DNA from: Candidatus Sulfotelmatobacter sp.
GTDB lineage: Bacteria > Acidobacteriota > Terriglobia > Terriglobales > Acidobacteriaceae
DNA length: 5,921 nt
Direction: 5' to 3'
Assembly (NCBI GenBank): GCA_030037575.1
Contig: JASHRB010000334.1
Span: 1 to 5,921, forward strand
Notes under the pieces: model-generated
Databases searched by the model: none
What the model saw: only the letters and a program-made list of their open reading frames with translations
Told to the model about the DNA's origin: nothing
Part shown: positions 5,790-5,921 of the stretch, in pieces
Layout: each line of letters starts with the position of its first letter
Position numbering within the stretch: the stretch's first letter is position 1
Position numbers and translations under genes: made by a program

Positions 5790-5921
5790 ATGACTCTTAT
5801 TCGCAAAACACGCGTCATTCATATGGTTGCGAGTCTCATCGTCATCTTGGCGTTGCTGATTACCGCAGGTTGTGCAGTCGGTCCGAACTTCAAAAGGCCA
5901 ACTGCGCCGAATGTTCCCGGT
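5790..5921 (+). CDS. Outer-membrane efflux lipoprotein, NodT/CzcC type (partial N-terminus)
   Basis: Only the first 44 residues are present; the frame is open at the right edge. A basic start (MTLIRKTR) is followed by a hydrophobic segment (about 12-25) and the lipobox-like TAGC with Cys28, then AVGPNFKRP. The block Gly-Cys-x-Val-Gly-Pro-Asn-[FY]-x-x-Pro is the hallmark of the N-terminus of outer-membrane factors of the NodT/OprM/CusC kind, the TolC-like channels that complete RND exporters. The -3 residue of the lipobox is Thr rather than Leu, a little unusual. The gene starts 9 bases after the preceding stop, with GGGG (5784-5787) close to the ATG as a weak ribosome site. An in-frame ATG at codon 12 (5823) would shorten the signal and remove its positive charges, so the first ATG is preferred. 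Confidence 0.88.
   Translation, partial: MTLIRKTRVIHMVASLIVILALLITAGCAVGPNFKRPTAPNVPG

Overview
The window carries most of a heavy-metal-efflux RND (HME-RND) tripartite export operon on the + strand, flanked on the left by the start of a divergent membrane-protein gene. There are no RNA genes, transposases, CRISPR arrays or clear terminators. The moderately high GC content, the operon style and the sequence flavour of the proteins suggest a Gram-negative soil or sediment bacterium. Acidobacteriota (Terriglobia-like) is my best guess, but that is from memory of similar proteins and is not proven by the sequence.

Layout. Bases 1-120 (- strand) encode the first 40 residues of a membrane protein that runs off the left edge, possibly a sensor. 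Bases 121-690 have no confident gene. They hold three AAAGATA-type direct repeats at an exact 20-bp period, several small dyads, and two overlapping weak ORFs; one of these encodes a convincing transmembrane helix and the other has a good Shine-Dalgarno. Bases 691-1905 encode a lipoprotein periplasmic adaptor (CzcB/CusB type). Bases 1948-5211 encode a 1087-residue RND pump (CzcA type). Bases 5208-5780 encode a secreted, basic, low-complexity protein of 190 residues that I do not recognise; it overlaps the pump gene by 4 bp (ATGA). Bases 5790-5921 encode the lipoprotein N-terminus of an outer-membrane factor (NodT/TolC/CzcC type) that runs off the right edge.

How they work together. The pump, adaptor and outer-membrane channel would form a proton-driven envelope-spanning complex expelling metal ions. 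The TM4 motif (D406, D412, E419) puts the pump in the HME group. The lack of two of the three CusA methionines points away from classic Cu(I)/Ag(I) export, though the metal cannot be assigned. The most interesting item is the 190-residue secreted protein between pump and channel genes: its tight coupling suggests an accessory periplasmic part of the system, and it fits no family I know. Secondary oddities in the pump are an enlarged TM4-TM5 loop, an Asp in TM10 and a His-rich cytoplasmic tail.
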